Positions 41,013 to 51,051 of a stretch of DNA of 64,000 nt are shown here, piece by piece. Position 1 is the first letter of the stretch; every line of letters starts with the position of its first letter. Source of the stretch: Brachybacterium sp. Z12 (GTDB taxonomy: Bacteria > Actinomycetota > Actinomycetes > Actinomycetales > Dermabacteraceae); assembly GCF_014400405.1 (NCBI RefSeq), contig NZ_CP060496.1:2976001-3040000 (forward strand). The letters run 5' to 3'. The position numbers were made by a program, and so were the translations under genes. A model generated the notes under the pieces. It made no database searches and was not told where the DNA came from. It saw only the letters and a list, made by a program, of their open reading frames with translations.

Positions 41013-41956
41013 ATGCATGGGCCAAGTCGACTGACGCTGCCGGGGAGCGCGGCGCGCCCCCCGTACCGTCCGCTCCGTCAGCGGCGGGGCACGCTCCGCC
41101 TCGGGCCGAGGCAGCTCGGTGTCGCGCGGCGCGAAGAGCTGCTGGCTAGGGGCCACACCGACTGGTCACTGCGCACCGCTGTGGAACGCGGCGAGCTGCG
41201 ACGTGTCGCCCGCGGCTGGTTCGCGCAGCCGACCGCGCAGCCCGATGTGCTCACTGCCCTCCTCGCGGGGTATCGACTCACCTGCGCGGACGCGGCGGCA
41301 TTGCACGGGCTGTGGACTCCTCACCGAAGCCCATCCGAGCAGGACCTGCTGCACGTCCATAAGCCCAGCAGCGGACCCACGGCCCCGCCGGGCCTGCTGG
41401 TGCATTCTCCGCGGAGCCGGACCTGGCCCGAGGCGGACGCGGTCGCCTCCCTCCCTCTCGCCCTGGAGCACGCGCTCCGCTGTCAAAGCGGTGAGACGTG
41501 CGCGATCCTGCTCGAATCCGCGATCGAACACCGCCTGCTGACCCCCACCGCAGTGCAGGAGCTCCTCGACGGTGCACCCGCCGCAGTCCGGTCCCGGATC
41601 GGGATGCTGTCCACTGCGAGTGACTCGGGATCCGAGACCAGGGTGGTGCGCTGGCTGCGCCGGCGACGTTTCCATGTGGAGCAGCAGGTGTTCGTCGAAG
41701 GAGTGGGTTCATCGACGCGTACGTCGGTGGGGTCTTCCTGGAGATCGATGGGCGGTCCTTCCATTCCGGCGAGGACGCCTTCGGCCGGGATCGCAACCGT
41801 GACCTGCGATCCATCCGCCACGGGCTGCAGGTGCTCCGGCTGAGCTACGAGCAGGTCTGGCGCCGATGGGAGTCGACGCAGGAGGACATCCTCTCCACCA
41901 TCGACGAAGTCGGTGCCTTCGGCCGACGCAAGGTCGAGCAGCTGGCCGCCCGCTGA
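41013..41956 (+). CDS. AbiEi-type antitoxin-domain and DUF559 protein
   Basis: About 314 residues. The N-terminal winged-helix region (VARREELLARGHTDWSLRTA...GELRRVARGWFA) resembles the AbiEi/type IV antitoxin N-terminal domain; the C-terminal region (FIDAYVGGVFLEIDGRSFH...RDRNRDL) resembles the Vsr-like DUF559 nuclease fold with Asp/Glu residues. Such two-domain proteins are common in Micrococcales with no toxin beside them, as here. A lost G near 41707 breaks the frame; 315 codons with it. Start uncertain. It lies between two copies of the same palindromic repeat. Confidence 0.75.
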
Positions 41957-41960
41957 GCGC

Positions 41961-42048
41961 CGGTGCCGGTGCCGGTGCCGGTGCCGGTGCCGGTGCCGGT
42001 GCCGGTGCCGGTGCCGGTGCCGGTGCCGGTGCCGGTGCCGGTGCCGGA
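41961..42048. repeat. Hexanucleotide microsatellite (CGGTGC)n
   Basis: About 14-15 uninterrupted copies of cggtgc start 4 bases after the AbiEi-like stop. Any reading gives Gly-Ala, Arg-Cys or Pro-Val dipeptide repeats, so no protein is inferred. Copy number is likely variable. Confidence 0.95.
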
Positions 42049-42133
42049 AGACATCGTCTCGGCCCACGCTGGCTCACGTTAGCTCCCGCCGCCTCTCCTG
42101 CCCCTCCACCTCTCCCGCCGTCTCCCGCGCCCC

Positions 42134-42219
42134 GCTGCCACCAGAGATCTGTCACTAGCGAGAGTTGAACGGATATAGACCGTTCAACCCACGCTGAGGA
42201 CAGATGAATGGTTGGCGGC
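42134..42219. repeat. Nested palindromic (REP-like) element, copy B
   Basis: Inner arms 42157-42172 and 42180-42195 pair at 14 of 16 positions around atatag-a; outer arms (about 42134-42152 and 42199-42219) are weakly complementary. Shares the gttgaacgg core and outer ccaccag motif with copy A. Confidence 0.65.
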
Positions 42220-42311
42220 GGGGACCGACGGAGTCTGGGCCGGTGGTGAGCTGCGGGCAGGAATGAACGGGGACCGGGCCGGCGGGGAGCTCTACCTGGG
42301 GCAGCCCTGCC

Positions 42312-42327
42312 CGGGGACTTCTCCCCA
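42312..42327. promoter_or_regulatory. Dyad CGGGGA-CTTC-TCCCCA
   Basis: Second member of the TGGGGA-N4-TCCCCA family (one mismatch), about 155 bases upstream of the lipoprotein start. Confidence 0.4.
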
Positions 42328-42481
42328 TGGCGTCGCGCATCTCCGCCTGCCTAAGCTCCGAGCATCATCAGCAGCCCAGCACAGAAGCCGGAGCACTGCT
42401 CAGGGCAGCACGATCCGTGCAGCTCAGTCACCGTCGGGGGACGGCCACCGCCGCACCTCGGCACCACCAGAGGAGAACATC

Positions 42482-43204
42482 ATGTCCCGCACGATCATCG
42501 CCCGCGGCGCGGCACTGGCCGCAGCCACCATGCTCGCCCTGACCGCCTGCGGCGGCACCGACGAGGCCACCGAGAACCCCGAGGACGGGGCAGCAGGCGT
42601 CGAGGAGCAGGAGACCGAGCAGGACGTTGAGGCTGCCGAGGACGCCGACACGGAAGAGGCCGAGGAGGGGGCCGGCGAGGGCGATGACGCCACCGAGGAT
42701 TCCGAGGACGCGACCGACGAGGAGGCCGACGCCGAGGGTGGCGACGCCGCAGCGGCCGGCGAGCCCACCGTGGTGGAGGTCGGCACCGAGTTCACCGATG
42801 AGGAGACCGGCGATGTGGTCACGATCGTCTCCGCGGTGCGTCACAACCCCACCGAGTACTACATGGCCAGCGACAACCCGGATGGCGAGATGGTCTACCT
42901 CGAGGTGAAGGTGGTGCCCGGCGACCAGTTCGGCGGCACCATCAGCGTCCGGGACTTCTTCCTCCTCGACGGGGGCGAGGAGGTCAACTACGCCAACGTC
43001 GAGGACGAGGTGACTGCGGCTGGCCACGAGTACTTCGAGCGCGCCCCGCGTCGCGACGGCGAGCACACCGGCTACGTCCCGATCTACGTCGAGACCACCG
43101 CCGACACCCTCGAAGGTGCCTACATCCGCCCCGAGACGAAGATCCTCGGCGAGGACGAGACCATCCCCGAGTTCCGCGGCGATTTCGAGATCCCCGCGAG
43201 CTGA
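42482..43204 (+). CDS. DUF4352-like secreted lipoprotein
   Basis: The protein is 240 residues. Signal peptide ends at the lipobox LALTAC (Cys near residue 22). A very acidic Glu/Asp/Ala linker (about 25-95) leads to an immunoglobulin-like C-terminal domain (VEVGTEFTDEETGDVVTIV, MVYLEVKVVPGDQ, GYVPIYVETTADTLEG) that resembles DUF4352/telokin-like domains. Function unknown; probably displayed on the cell surface. Confidence 0.8.
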   Translation: MSRTIIARGAALAAATMLALTACGGTDEATENPEDGAAGVEEQETEQDVEAAEDADTEEAEEGAGEGDDATEDSEDATDEEADAEGGDAAAAGEPTVVEVGTEFTDEETGDVVTIVSAVRHNPTEYYMASDNPDGEMVYLEVKVVPGDQFGGTISVRDFFLLDGGEEVNYANVEDEVTAAGHEYFERAPRRDGEHTGYVPIYVETTADTLEGAYIRPETKILGEDETIPEFRGDFEIPAS

Positions 43205-43227
43205 TCGCGCCGCACCCACCCCGGTCC

Positions 43228-43258
43228 GAGCCGGCGGTGAGCACGGACGAGCCGGCTC
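43228..43258. terminator. Hairpin between convergent genes
   Basis: gagccggc (43228-43235) and gccggctc (43251-43258) form an 8-bp stem overlapping the end of the ATPase gene; a candidate bidirectional terminator. Confidence 0.5.
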
Positions 43259-44105
43259 ACAGCACGGAGGCGAGGAAACCCTTCAGGCGCTCGGATTCGG
43301 GGTGGTCGATGACCTGCTCGGGGGTGCCGCGTTCGAGGATGCGGCCCTCGTCCATGAACACCACCTGGTCGGCGACCTCGCGGGCGAAGCCCATCTCATG
43401 GGTCACCACGACCATCGTCATCCCGTCGGCCGCAAGATCCTTGAGGACCGTGAGCACCTCGGAGACCAGCTCCGGGTCCAGGGCGCTGGTGGGCTCGTCG
43501 AAGAGCATCAGCTCTGGGTCCATCGCGAGCGCCCGAGCGATCGCGACGCGCTGCTGCTGTCCGCCGGAGAGCTCCGAGGGGTAGTGGTCGGCGCGGTCGG
43601 CGAGCCCCACCCGCTCCAGCAGGGCGCGGGCCTTCTTCTCGGCGGCGGCCTTGGGCAGTCCGCGCACCTGCACCGGTGCCTCCATCACGTTGCCGAGAGC
43701 CGTGAGGTGCGGGAAGAGGTGGAAGCGCTGGAAGACCATGCCGATGCGGGAGCGCTGGGCGGCGATCTGGGCGGAGGTGAGCTTCTGCCAGCGGCCGTCG
43801 GGCAGCGGGTCGGAGTCGTAGCCCTGGACCACGCCGTCGATCAGCACGCGCCCGGCGGTGGGCTCCTCGAGCTGGTTGATGCAGCGCAGCAGGGTGGACT
43901 TGCCGGAGCCGGAGGGGCCCACCAGCACGGCCACCTCACCCGAGCGGACGGTGAGGTCGCAGTCCTTGAGCACATGCAGGTCACCGAAGGATTTGTGGAC
44001 GCCCTCGACCTGGATCACGGCGGTGGAGGATGCCGGTGCGGCCGACGGCTCAGCGGGGTGCTGGGGGTTCTGGGGGTGCTGGGGGTTCTGGGATTCAGGG
44101 GTCAT
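43257..44105 (-). CDS. Polar amino-acid ABC transporter ATP-binding protein
   Basis: The protein is 282 residues. Walker A is [10 protein letters not shown], the signature is LSGGQQQR, Walker B is [13 protein letters not shown] and the H-loop is [13 protein letters not shown], the classic GlnQ/HisP pattern. An N-terminal Gln/His/Pro-rich extension (about 30 residues) comes from a short repeat at about 44060-44090. The ATG shares one base with the permease stop. Powers uptake with the next two genes. Confidence 0.93.
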   Translation of the reverse strand: MTPESQNPQHPQNPQHPAEPSAAPASSTAVIQVEGVHKSFGDLHVLKDCDLTVRSGEVAVLVGPSGSGKSTLLRCINQLEEPTAGRVLIDGVVQGYDSDPLPDGRWQKLTSAQIAAQRSRIGMVFQRFHLFPHLTALGNVMEAPVQVRGLPKAAAEKKARALLERVGLADRADHYPSELSGGQQQRVAIARALAMDPELMLFDEPTSALDPELVSEVLTVLKDLAADGMTMVVVTHEMGFAREVADQVVFMDEGRILERGTPEQVIDHPESERLKGFLASVL

Positions 44106-45073
44106 CACAGCTCCACCTCCGGGAGCGGGTCGTGCGGGGTGGTGCCGGCGCGGTTGACCGCGGCCTGACGGGAGCGCGTGCCGCGCCCGGTGGCCGGGGT
44201 GCGGTCGTCGAAGCCGCGGCCGAAGTGCTTCTCGAGGAAGTGCTGGCCCACCATCAGCACGCTGGTGATCGCGAGGTACCACAGCGCGGCGACGATCAGC
44301 AGCGGGATCGGGGTGAACAGCTTGTTGGCGATGCCGTTGGTGGCGAAGGTGAGGTCGAGGGTGAAGGGCACCGCGAGCACGAGCGAGGTGGTCTTGAGCA
44401 TGCCGATGGTCTCGTTGCCCAGCGGCGGCACGATCACGCGCATCGCCTGGGGCACGATGATCCGGCGCAGGATCTGGCCGTTGCTCATGCCGAGGGCCTT
44501 CGAGGCCTCGGTCTGGCCCTTGTCCACGGAGTTCAGGCCGGAGCGGATGATCTCGGCGAGGTAGGCGCCCTCGTTCAGGCCCAGCCCGATCACGGCCGCC
44601 CAGAAGGCGGTGAGCAGGTCGCGGGTGGAGAAGCTCAGCAGCTCGGGGCCGAAAGGCACGCCGATCACGAGCTTGGGCACGATCACGGTGAACAGGCCCC
44701 AGAACACCAGCTGGGTGTAGACCGGGATCCCACGGAACACGAAGATGTACGCCCAGCTCACGCCCCGCAGGACGGGGTTGTCGCTGCGGCGCATCACCGC
44801 GGCGGTCAGCGCCACGACGGTGCCGAGCACCATCGACAGCACGGTCAGCAGCAGCGTCCAGCCGACGCCCTGGACCACCTTGATGTCGAAGAGGTAGGTG
44901 GCCACGGTGCCCCATTCGAGCACCGGGTTGGTCACCAGGAAGGAGATCAGGCCCAGGACCAGCAGGGCTGTGATCGCGGCGGAGATCCAGGTGCCGGGGC
45001 GGGGCGCGGCCTTGGCGCGGATCGGGGTGTAGCCCTGCGCGTCAGCGGGGGCGGGGGTCTGGGTGGTGCTCAC
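44105..45073 (-). CDS. Polar amino-acid ABC transporter permease
   Basis: The protein is 322 residues. HisM/GlnP-type permease with about five to six membrane segments ([59 protein letters not shown] and others) and the EAA-like loop [24 protein letters not shown] at 45073 overlaps the binding-protein stop (GTGA). A single permease gene suggests a homodimer. Confidence 0.93.
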   Translation of the reverse strand: MSTTQTPAPADAQGYTPIRAKAAPRPGTWISAAITALLVLGLISFLVTNPVLEWGTVATYLFDIKVVQGVGWTLLLTVLSMVLGTVVALTAAVMRRSDNPVLRGVSWAYIFVFRGIPVYTQLVFWGLFTVIVPKLVIGVPFGPELLSFSTRDLLTAFWAAVIGLGLNEGAYLAEIIRSGLNSVDKGQTEASKALGMSNGQILRRIIVPQAMRVIVPPLGNETIGMLKTTSLVLAVPFTLDLTFATNGIANKLFTPIPLLIVAALWYLAITSVLMVGQHFLEKHFGRGFDDRTPATGRGTRSRQAAVNRAGTTPHDPLPEVEL

Positions 45074-46002
45074 GGCTGGGGGTTCACTTCCGCGGTCGGG
45101 ATGAGGCCTGCTTCATTGCCCCATGCAGCGAGGATGCGCTCCATGTGGCCGGAATCGATGAGGTGCTGCACGGCGGCGCGGATCGCTTCGGCCAGCTCGG
45201 GCTGGTCCTTGGCGACGACGATGCCGTTGAGGGCGGATTCTTCGATCTCGCCGATCTCCTCGAGGGTCCCGCGGGAGCGGGCGATGGCGTAGGCGGTCAC
45301 CGGGGAGTCGGCCATCAGGATGTCACCCTTGCCGCCGGCGACGTTGGTCGCCGCATCGGAGTTCGAGGCGTAGGCGAGGAGGTCGTAGGCGCCCTCTCCT
45401 CCGTCCCGGCACTCCTGGGAGCGCTCGATGGACAGCTCCTCCTGGTAGGTGCCCACCTGGAGGGCGACCCTTTTGCCGCAGAGGGCGTCGGGATGGATGT
45501 CGTAGGGGTTCCCGGACTTCACGGCGTAGGAGATGCCGGCTTGGAAGTAGGAGACCATGCTGACCGCCTCGAGCCGTTCCTCGTTGACGGTGAAGCTCGA
45601 GATGCCGACGTCGTAGCTGGAGCCGACGGCGGGGATGATCTGCGCGAACACTGCGGCCTCGGTGCGGGTGGCGAGGCCCAGCACGGCGCCGATGGCCGCG
45701 AGGATGTCCATGTCGTAGCCGATCGCCTCGCCGGAGGAGCCGACGAACTCGCCGGGGGCATAGTTCAGCGCTGCGCCGTTGACGAGCTCGCCGCGCTCAC
45801 GGATCTCGGCCGGGAGCAGGGCGGAGATCTCGGGCACCTCGGCGATGCCGCTGAGGTCGACCTCGGGCACGGCGTTCGATTCGGCGTCGAGGCGCTCGGA
45901 GGCGCGGGTGCAGGAGGCCAGTGCGGGGGTCAGCAACCCTGTGGCCAGGGCCAGAGGCGCGGCGCGCAGCAGGGTGCGGCGGCGGGGTCGGAGGGAAGTC
46001 AC
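45070..46002 (-). CDS. Amino-acid ABC transporter substrate-binding lipoprotein
   Basis: The protein is 310 residues. Twin-arginine-like signal (RPRRRTLLRAAPLALATG) with lipobox LASC, then an SBP_bac_3 fold (GYDMDILAAIGAVLGL, VGISSFTVNEERLEAVSMV, GKRVALQVGTYQEEL, GDILMADSPVTAYA). It captures a polar amino acid or opine; the ligand is unknown. The start is placed at GTG 46002 because a strong promoter ends 6 bases upstream; the ATG at 46029 would lie inside that promoter. First gene of the importer operon. Confidence 0.9.
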   Translation of the reverse strand: MTSLRPRRRTLLRAAPLALATGLLTPALASCTRASERLDAESNAVPEVDLSGIAEVPEISALLPAEIRERGELVNGAALNYAPGEFVGSSGEAIGYDMDILAAIGAVLGLATRTEAAVFAQIIPAVGSSYDVGISSFTVNEERLEAVSMVSYFQAGISYAVKSGNPYDIHPDALCGKRVALQVGTYQEELSIERSQECRDGGEGAYDLLAYASNSDAATNVAGGKGDILMADSPVTAYAIARSRGTLEEIGEIEESALNGIVVAKDQPELAEAIRAAVQHLIDSGHMERILAAWGNEAGLIPTAEVNPQP

Positions 46003-46008
46003 TGGTGA

Positions 46009-46037
46009 ATAGTATTCACGAGTCTGCATGAAAACAA
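46009..46037 (-). promoter_or_regulatory. Sigma70 promoter of the amino-acid importer (leaderless)
   Basis: On the minus strand TTGTTT (46032-46037), 17 bases, and TACTAT (46009-46014). The GTG start at 46002 lies 6 bases beyond the -10, where transcription should begin. Confidence 0.65.
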
Positions 46038-46077
46038 CTCGCTGTCACGCGTCTCACCGGCGGCGCCGGCGCGCGGC

Positions 46078-48185
46078 TCAGCCGCCGAGCGCCATCGGGC
46101 CGGTGGTGGTCGGCACCTCGTCCTCGTTCCCGCCTCCGGCGTGCTCCTCCTCGGCGTCGATGTCCACCGCAGCGCCCTCGAACTGCGAGCGGTAGAGGCG
46201 GGCATAGGCGCCACCGACGGCGAGCAGCTGCTCGTGGTCGCCCTGCTCCACGATGTCACCGTCCTCCATCACCAGGATCAGATCCGCATCGCGGATGGTG
46301 GAGAGGCGGTGGGCGATCACGAAGCTGGTGCGGCCCTCGCGCAGGGCGTTCATCGCCTTCTGCACCAGCACCTCGGTGCGGGTGTCCACGCTCGAGGTGG
46401 CCTCGTCGAGGATCAGCAGGCTGGGCCGGGCGAGGAAGGCACGGGCGATGGTCACCAGCTGCTTCTCACCGGCGGAGAGGGTGGTCTCGTCGTCGTCCAC
46501 GACCGTGTCGTAGCCCTCGGGCAGCTGGCGGGCGAAGTCGTCGACATGGGTGGCGCGCGCCGCCTCGATGACCTCCTCGTCGGTCGCATCCAGGCGGCCG
46601 TAGCGGATGTTCTCCATGAGCGAGCCCTTGAACAGCCAGGTGTCCTGGAGGACCATCCCGGTGCGTTCGCGCAGCTGAGGACGGGTGAGGTCACGGATGT
46701 CGATCCCGTCGATCGTGATCCGGCCGCCGTCCACCTCGTAGAAGCGCATCACGAGGTTCACCAGGGTGGTCTTGCCGGCCCCCGTCGGCCCCACGATCGC
46801 GACCGTGTGCCCGGGGTCCGCGACCAGCGAGAGATCGCGGATCAGCTCGCGCTCGGGTGTGTAGGAGAAAGCAACATGTTCGAACTCGACGCGTCCCTCG
46901 CGGATGCCCGCCGCGGCGGTGTCCACGGTGGTCTCGGGCTCCTGCTCCTCGGCATCCAGCAGCTCGAAGACCCGCTCCGCGCTGGCCACGCCCGACTGCA
47001 GCATGGTGGCCATCGAGGCGACCTGGGACAGCGGCTGGGTGAACTGGCGCGAGTACTGGATGAAGGCCTGCACATCACCGAGCGTGAGCTGCCCGGAGAC
47101 GACCCTCAGCCCGCCCACGATCGCGATCGCGACGTAGCTGAGGTTCCCCACGAACATCATCAGCGGCATGATCAGGGAGGAGACGAACTGGGCGCCGAAG
47201 GTCGCGCGGAACAGCGTCTCGTTGCGCTCCTCGAAGCGGGCGGCGACCTCGTCGCGGCGACCGAAGACGGTCACCAGGCCGTGGCCGGTGTACGCCTCCT
47301 CCACCTCGGAGTTGACCACGCCGGTGGCGTCCCACTGCTGGGCGAACAGCTTCTGCGCGCGCTTGCCGACCACCCCGGTGAGCAGCAGCGCCACCGGGAT
47401 CACCGCGAGCGCGATCAGGGAGAGCTGCCACGAGATCGTGAACATCATGAACAGCACGCCGAACACCATCAGAATCGAGTTGACCAGCCCCGTGACGGTG
47501 TTCATCAGGGTGTTCTGGATGTTGTCGATGTCGTTGGTGACGCGCGAGAGGATCTCCCCGCGCTTCATCTTGTCGAAGTACGCCAGCGGCAGCCGGTGGA
47601 GCTTCTCCTCGACCTCACGGCGCAGGCGCGAGACCATGCGGTAGATGATGCGGTTCAGGGCGACGCCCTGGATCCACATCAGCAGCGCGGAGATCGCGAA
47701 GAGGCCGACGGCGAGGCCGAGCGTCTGGTAGAGCGCGCCGAAGTCGATGCCCTCGCCGGGTGTGAGGGTCATGCCCGAGAGCATGTCCGCGAACTGTTCC
47801 TGCCCGTCGGCGCGCAGCTGCGCGATGACATCGGCGGGTCGGCGCCGGCCGGCAGCTCCTTCGAGATCAGACCGGTGAAGATGAGATCGGTGGCGCGGCC
47901 CAGGATCCGGGGGCCGACGACGCTGAACGCGACCGACCCGAAGCCGACGGCGATCGCGATGAACAGGAAGGCCCGCTCGGGGCCCATCTCGCGCACCAGG
48001 CGCTTGGTCGAGGGCCAGAAGTTCTTCGCGCTCTGGCCGGGTCGCAGCCCGCGGGCGGCCTCCTTCTCCGCGGCGATCTCGGCCGCGGTGGACGCCTCGT
48101 CGCCAGCGGGGGTCGCTGGAGCCTGGGAGCCGACGGGGGTCGCGGGGTCCTCATGATGCTGAGGAGTGTCTTTCGAAGCAGTCAT
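46078..48185 (-). CDS. Heterodimeric ABC exporter, catalytic-Glu subunit
   Basis: About 702 residues. N-terminal low-complexity region, six-helix type IV exporter domain (FLFIAIAVGFGSVAFSVVG, LGLAVGLFAISALLMWI, ILMVFGVLFMMFTISWQLSLIALAVIPV), then the ATPase domain: Walker A GPTGAGKTT, degenerate signature LSAGEKQL, Walker B LLILDEATSSVD with the catalytic Glu and H-loop IAHRLSTI. Complements the other subunit. One C is missing near 47837. ATG at 48185 shares a base with the upstream stop. Substrate (drug, lipid or peptide) unknown. Confidence 0.92.
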
Positions 48186-49924
48186 CAGGCCACCTCCTCC
48201 TCGACGCCCTGCGAGCGGACGATCTCCTGGTAGGTCTCCGAGCTCTCGAGCAGCTCGGTGTGGGTCCCTTGGCCAACGATCCGGCCGTTGTCGAGCACCA
48301 GGATCAGATCCGCTGCGGTGATGGTGGAGACCCTCTGAGCGACCACCAGCATCAGCGCGTCCTTCGTCTCCGGGACCAGTGCTGCGCGCAGACGCGCATC
48401 GGTGGTGAGGTCGAGTGCGCTGAACGAGTCGTCGAAGAGGTAGAGCGAGGGCTTCGCGACCAGGGCCCTGGCGATGCACAGCCGCTGCCGCTGACCGCCG
48501 GAGACATTGGTGCCGCCCTGCGCGATCGGGGACTCGAGCTCGGTGGGCATCGAGGCCACGAAGTCGCGGCCCTGGGCGACGGTCAGCGCATGCCAGAGGT
48601 CCTGCTCGTCGGCCGTCGGATCCCCGAACCGCAGGTTCGAGGCGACCGTGCCGGAGAACAGGTAGGGCCGCTGCGGGACCAGGCCCACCCGGTCCCAGAG
48701 CACGCGTGCGTCGTCGAGGTCGCGCACGTCATGCCCGTTCAGCAGCACCCTGCCCTCGGTGGCGTCCATGAGGCGCGGCACCAGGTTGATCAGGGTGGTC
48801 TTGCCGGCGCCGGTGCCGCCGATGATCGCGACGGTCTGCCCGGCGCGGGCGGTGAAGGAGATGTCCTCGAGCACGGGCCGCTCGGCGCCCGGATAGGTGA
48901 AGGAGACGTTGTCGAAGGTCAGCTCGACCGGCCCCTCGACGTCGCGGATGCCGTCGCTGCGCTGGTGGACGCTGGTCTCGGTGTCGAGCACCTCGGTGAT
49001 GCGGTCTGCGGAGACCATCGCACGAGGGATCATCATGGTCATGAAGGTCGCCATCATCACCGCGATCAGGATCTGCATCAGATAGGCGATGAACGCGGTG
49101 ATCGAACCGATCTCCATCTGCCCGGCGTCGATGCGCGGTGCGGCCACCAGCAGCACCATCACGCTAGAGACGTTGAGGATGAACATGATGATCGGGTTGA
49201 TCAGGATCATCAGCAGGCCGATGCGGCGGTTGAGGTCGGTGAGCTGGTCGTTGACCACCGCGTAGCGCTCCCGCTCGCGGTCCTCGCGCACGAAGGCGCG
49301 CAGCACCCGGATGCCGGTGATCTGCTCGCGCAGCACGCCGTTGATGTCGTCGATCTTGCCCTGCATCTGCTTGAACAGCGGGGCGGCTTTGAGGATCAGG
49401 ATGCCGACGGCGACCAGCATCACCGGCACCATCACCGCGATCAGCCAGGCCATCCCGGGCTCCACCCGCAGCGCCAGGATCACGCCGCCGATGCCGGTGA
49501 CAGGGGCCTGGACCAGCATGTTCAGCGAGAAGAAGACCAGCATCTGCACCTGCTGGACATCGTTCGTGGAACGGGTGATCAGCGAGGGGGTGCCGAACTC
49601 GGCGAGCTCACGCGGAGAGAAGGAGCTGACCTGTGCGAAGACCTTCGATCGCAGATCCTTGCCGGTCCTCATCGCGGAGCGGGCGGCGAAGAAGTTCGCG
49701 GCGACCAGGGCGATGATGTTGCCGAAGGAGATCAGCAGCATCAGCTGCCCGAGCTCCCAGATCACAGGGACGTCCGCCTTGGCGACGCCGTCGTCGATGA
49801 TGTCGGCGTTGAGCGTGGGCAGATAGAGGGCGGCCAGCACGCCGACGATCTGGAAGAGCACCACCAGGAGCACCCAGATCGAGTACGGCTTCAAGCCCCT
49901 CAGCACCAGGCGCAGCAGGGTCAC
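48185..49924 (-). CDS. Heterodimeric ABC exporter, degenerate-site subunit
   Basis: The protein is 579 residues and intact. Six membrane helices precede an ATPase domain with Walker A GGTGAGKTT and canonical signature VSGGQRQR, but Walker B is LYLFDDSFSALD (Asp for the catalytic Glu) and the H-loop His is replaced by Gln (VVAQRVST). This is the expected half of a BmrCD/TmrAB-type heterodimer, in which only one composite site hydrolyses ATP. GTG at 49924. Confidence 0.93.
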   Translation of the reverse strand: MTLLRLVLRGLKPYSIWVLLVVLFQIVGVLAALYLPTLNADIIDDGVAKADVPVIWELGQLMLLISFGNIIALVAANFFAARSAMRTGKDLRSKVFAQVSSFSPRELAEFGTPSLITRSTNDVQQVQMLVFFSLNMLVQAPVTGIGGVILALRVEPGMAWLIAVMVPVMLVAVGILILKAAPLFKQMQGKIDDINGVLREQITGIRVLRAFVREDRERERYAVVNDQLTDLNRRIGLLMILINPIIMFILNVSSVMVLLVAAPRIDAGQMEIGSITAFIAYLMQILIAVMMATFMTMMIPRAMVSADRITEVLDTETSVHQRSDGIRDVEGPVELTFDNVSFTYPGAERPVLEDISFTARAGQTVAIIGGTGAGKTTLINLVPRLMDATEGRVLLNGHDVRDLDDARVLWDRVGLVPQRPYLFSGTVASNLRFGDPTADEQDLWHALTVAQGRDFVASMPTELESPIAQGGTNVSGGQRQRLCIARALVAKPSLYLFDDSFSALDLTTDARLRAALVPETKDALMLVVAQRVSTITAADLILVLDNGRIVGQGTHTELLESSETYQEIVRSQGVEEEVA

Positions 49925-49973
49925 GAGAATCCTTCCGAAGAGCCGACGTGGCCGGGCACGGACCTGTCGACCC

Positions 49974-49992
49974 AGGAAGCATAGGCTTTCCT
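49974..49992. promoter_or_regulatory. Dyad over the exporter promoter
   Basis: AGGAAGC-ATAG-GCTTTCCT is an imperfect inverted repeat that covers a possible minus-strand -10 (TATGCT, 49978-49983), about 50 bases upstream of the exporter GTG. It could be an operator of a MarR/TetR-type regulator, as exporters often have; no regulator gene is nearby. Confidence 0.3.
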
Positions 49993-50060
49993 ACAGACAT
50001 ACGGCATCCGACTTACGGCGGGTCCGCGCAGGGCGGAACTGTGCGGCCAGGCTCGTCGTC

Positions 50061-50066
50061 TACCGT
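50061..50066 (+). promoter_or_regulatory. -10 element of a leaderless start (DUF6318-type gene)
   Basis: TACCGT ends 7 bases before the GTG at 50074. No clear -35. Confidence 0.35.
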
Positions 50067-50073
50067 GGTGCGG

Positions 50074-50724
50074 GTGAATCGACCTGTCCAACGCGTCATC
50101 ATCATCGCGCTCGCCGTCCTGCTGGTGGTCCCGCTGGGCGCGGTGGGCCTCGGCCAGCTGCTGGGCCCCGACCCGGAGGAGCAGGCGGTCGAGAACCCGG
50201 AGAACCGGCCGACGGTCGACCCCGCCGAGCAGCCGCCCCGACCCGACCTGCCCCGACCCGAGGAGCCTGCCGGGCTCACCGAGCAGAGCGCCGAGGGTGC
50301 GCAGGCCACGCTCACCTACCTGCTCGAGTCCTACGACTACATGATGAGCAGCGGCGACGTCTCCGTGTGGGAAGGATCGACGGATCCGAACTGCGAGGTG
50401 TGCGTACGCTTCCTGGGCAATGCCGAGACGCTCGCGGAGCAGGGCGGCTACCTCGTGGACGGCGCTTTCGTGGTGCATTCGGCGGCCTTCGAGGGCACCG
50501 GGGAGCCGCCCGCGACGGGCACCGTGATCGCGGATTTCACCCAAGAGGAGTCGATCCTGGTGGACGATCCGAATCTGCAGGCCAACCAGCTCAGCGAGGT
50601 GACCGGGCAGCTGATCGCCACCGTCGCCTGGGACGGTGAGCGCTGGCGCGTGACCGACATGACCATCGCCCCGCCAGAGGATGAGGCGGGCGTCCCCTCC
50701 GACAGCGGCGGCGCGAAGGGCTGA
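50074..50724 (+). CDS. DUF6318-type membrane-anchored extracellular protein
   Basis: The protein is 216 residues. An N-terminal membrane segment (VIIIALAVLLVVPLGAVGLG) is followed by a Pro/Glu-rich linker and a C-terminal domain with a conserved-looking Cys pair (DPNCEVCVRFL) and NTF2-like strands (LIATVAWDGERWRVTDMTI). The pattern resembles DUF6318 proteins of actinobacteria, of unknown function. GTG 50074 is chosen; GTG 50065 or 50068 are also in frame. Confidence 0.7.
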   Translation: MNRPVQRVIIIALAVLLVVPLGAVGLGQLLGPDPEEQAVENPENRPTVDPAEQPPRPDLPRPEEPAGLTEQSAEGAQATLTYLLESYDYMMSSGDVSVWEGSTDPNCEVCVRFLGNAETLAEQGGYLVDGAFVVHSAAFEGTGEPPATGTVIADFTQEESILVDDPNLQANQLSEVTGQLIATVAWDGERWRVTDMTIAPPEDEAGVPSDSGGAKG

Positions 50725-51051
50725 GCCCGAGGGGTTCCGCCAGCACGCCAGCACGACCGTTGCGCAGTTGGTGCTCCGCCAGCGCGACCGTTGCGTAGTT
50801 GGCGGTGTGAGCGCGCAGAACGCCCACTGCGCAACGGTCGACGCGGGCGCTCCCGTCAACGCGCCACGGCACCTGACCAGCACCCGCTGACCTGGGCTTT
50901 GTGGACAGCCCCGGGGGCCTCGCGGGCGGGAGCAATGCTGGGGACATGGTCGTCGGCTCGTCGGGAACGGCGCGGATCGACGGCGACCCGACAGCGACGG
51001 CAAACGATTTCTATACGCTAGCCGGGGATGTGATCCAGGTCAACAACACAG
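50725..51051. other. Repeat cluster and gene remnant left of the ISL3 element
   Basis: Contains the left CCGTTGCGCAGTTGG palindromic cluster and, from 50946, a short protein-like reading frame cut by the insertion at 51059. Confidence 0.6.
50755..50839. repeat. CCGTTGCGCAGTTGG palindromic repeat cluster, left
   Basis: Two direct copies of gaccgttgc-g/t-c/agttgg (50755-50771 and 50786-50802) and one inverted copy (50824-50839). The second and third pair into a long hairpin. The same repeat occurs at 53936-54019. Confidence 0.8.

Larger units (their letters stand above)
41957..42481. other. Repeat-rich intergenic region
   Basis: This stretch holds the hexanucleotide microsatellite (41961-42048), the second palindromic element (42134-42219) and a TGGGGA-type dyad (42312-42327). 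I see no gene in it. Confidence 0.7.

Noticed and set aside
41013..41956. Complete type IV toxin-antitoxin system
   Set aside because: No AbiEii-type toxin gene is adjacent; only the antitoxin-like domain is visible, in a single-gene setting.
41866..42168. Gly-Ala and Arg-Cys repeat proteins over the microsatellite
   Set aside because: They exist only because the hexamer has no stop in several frames.
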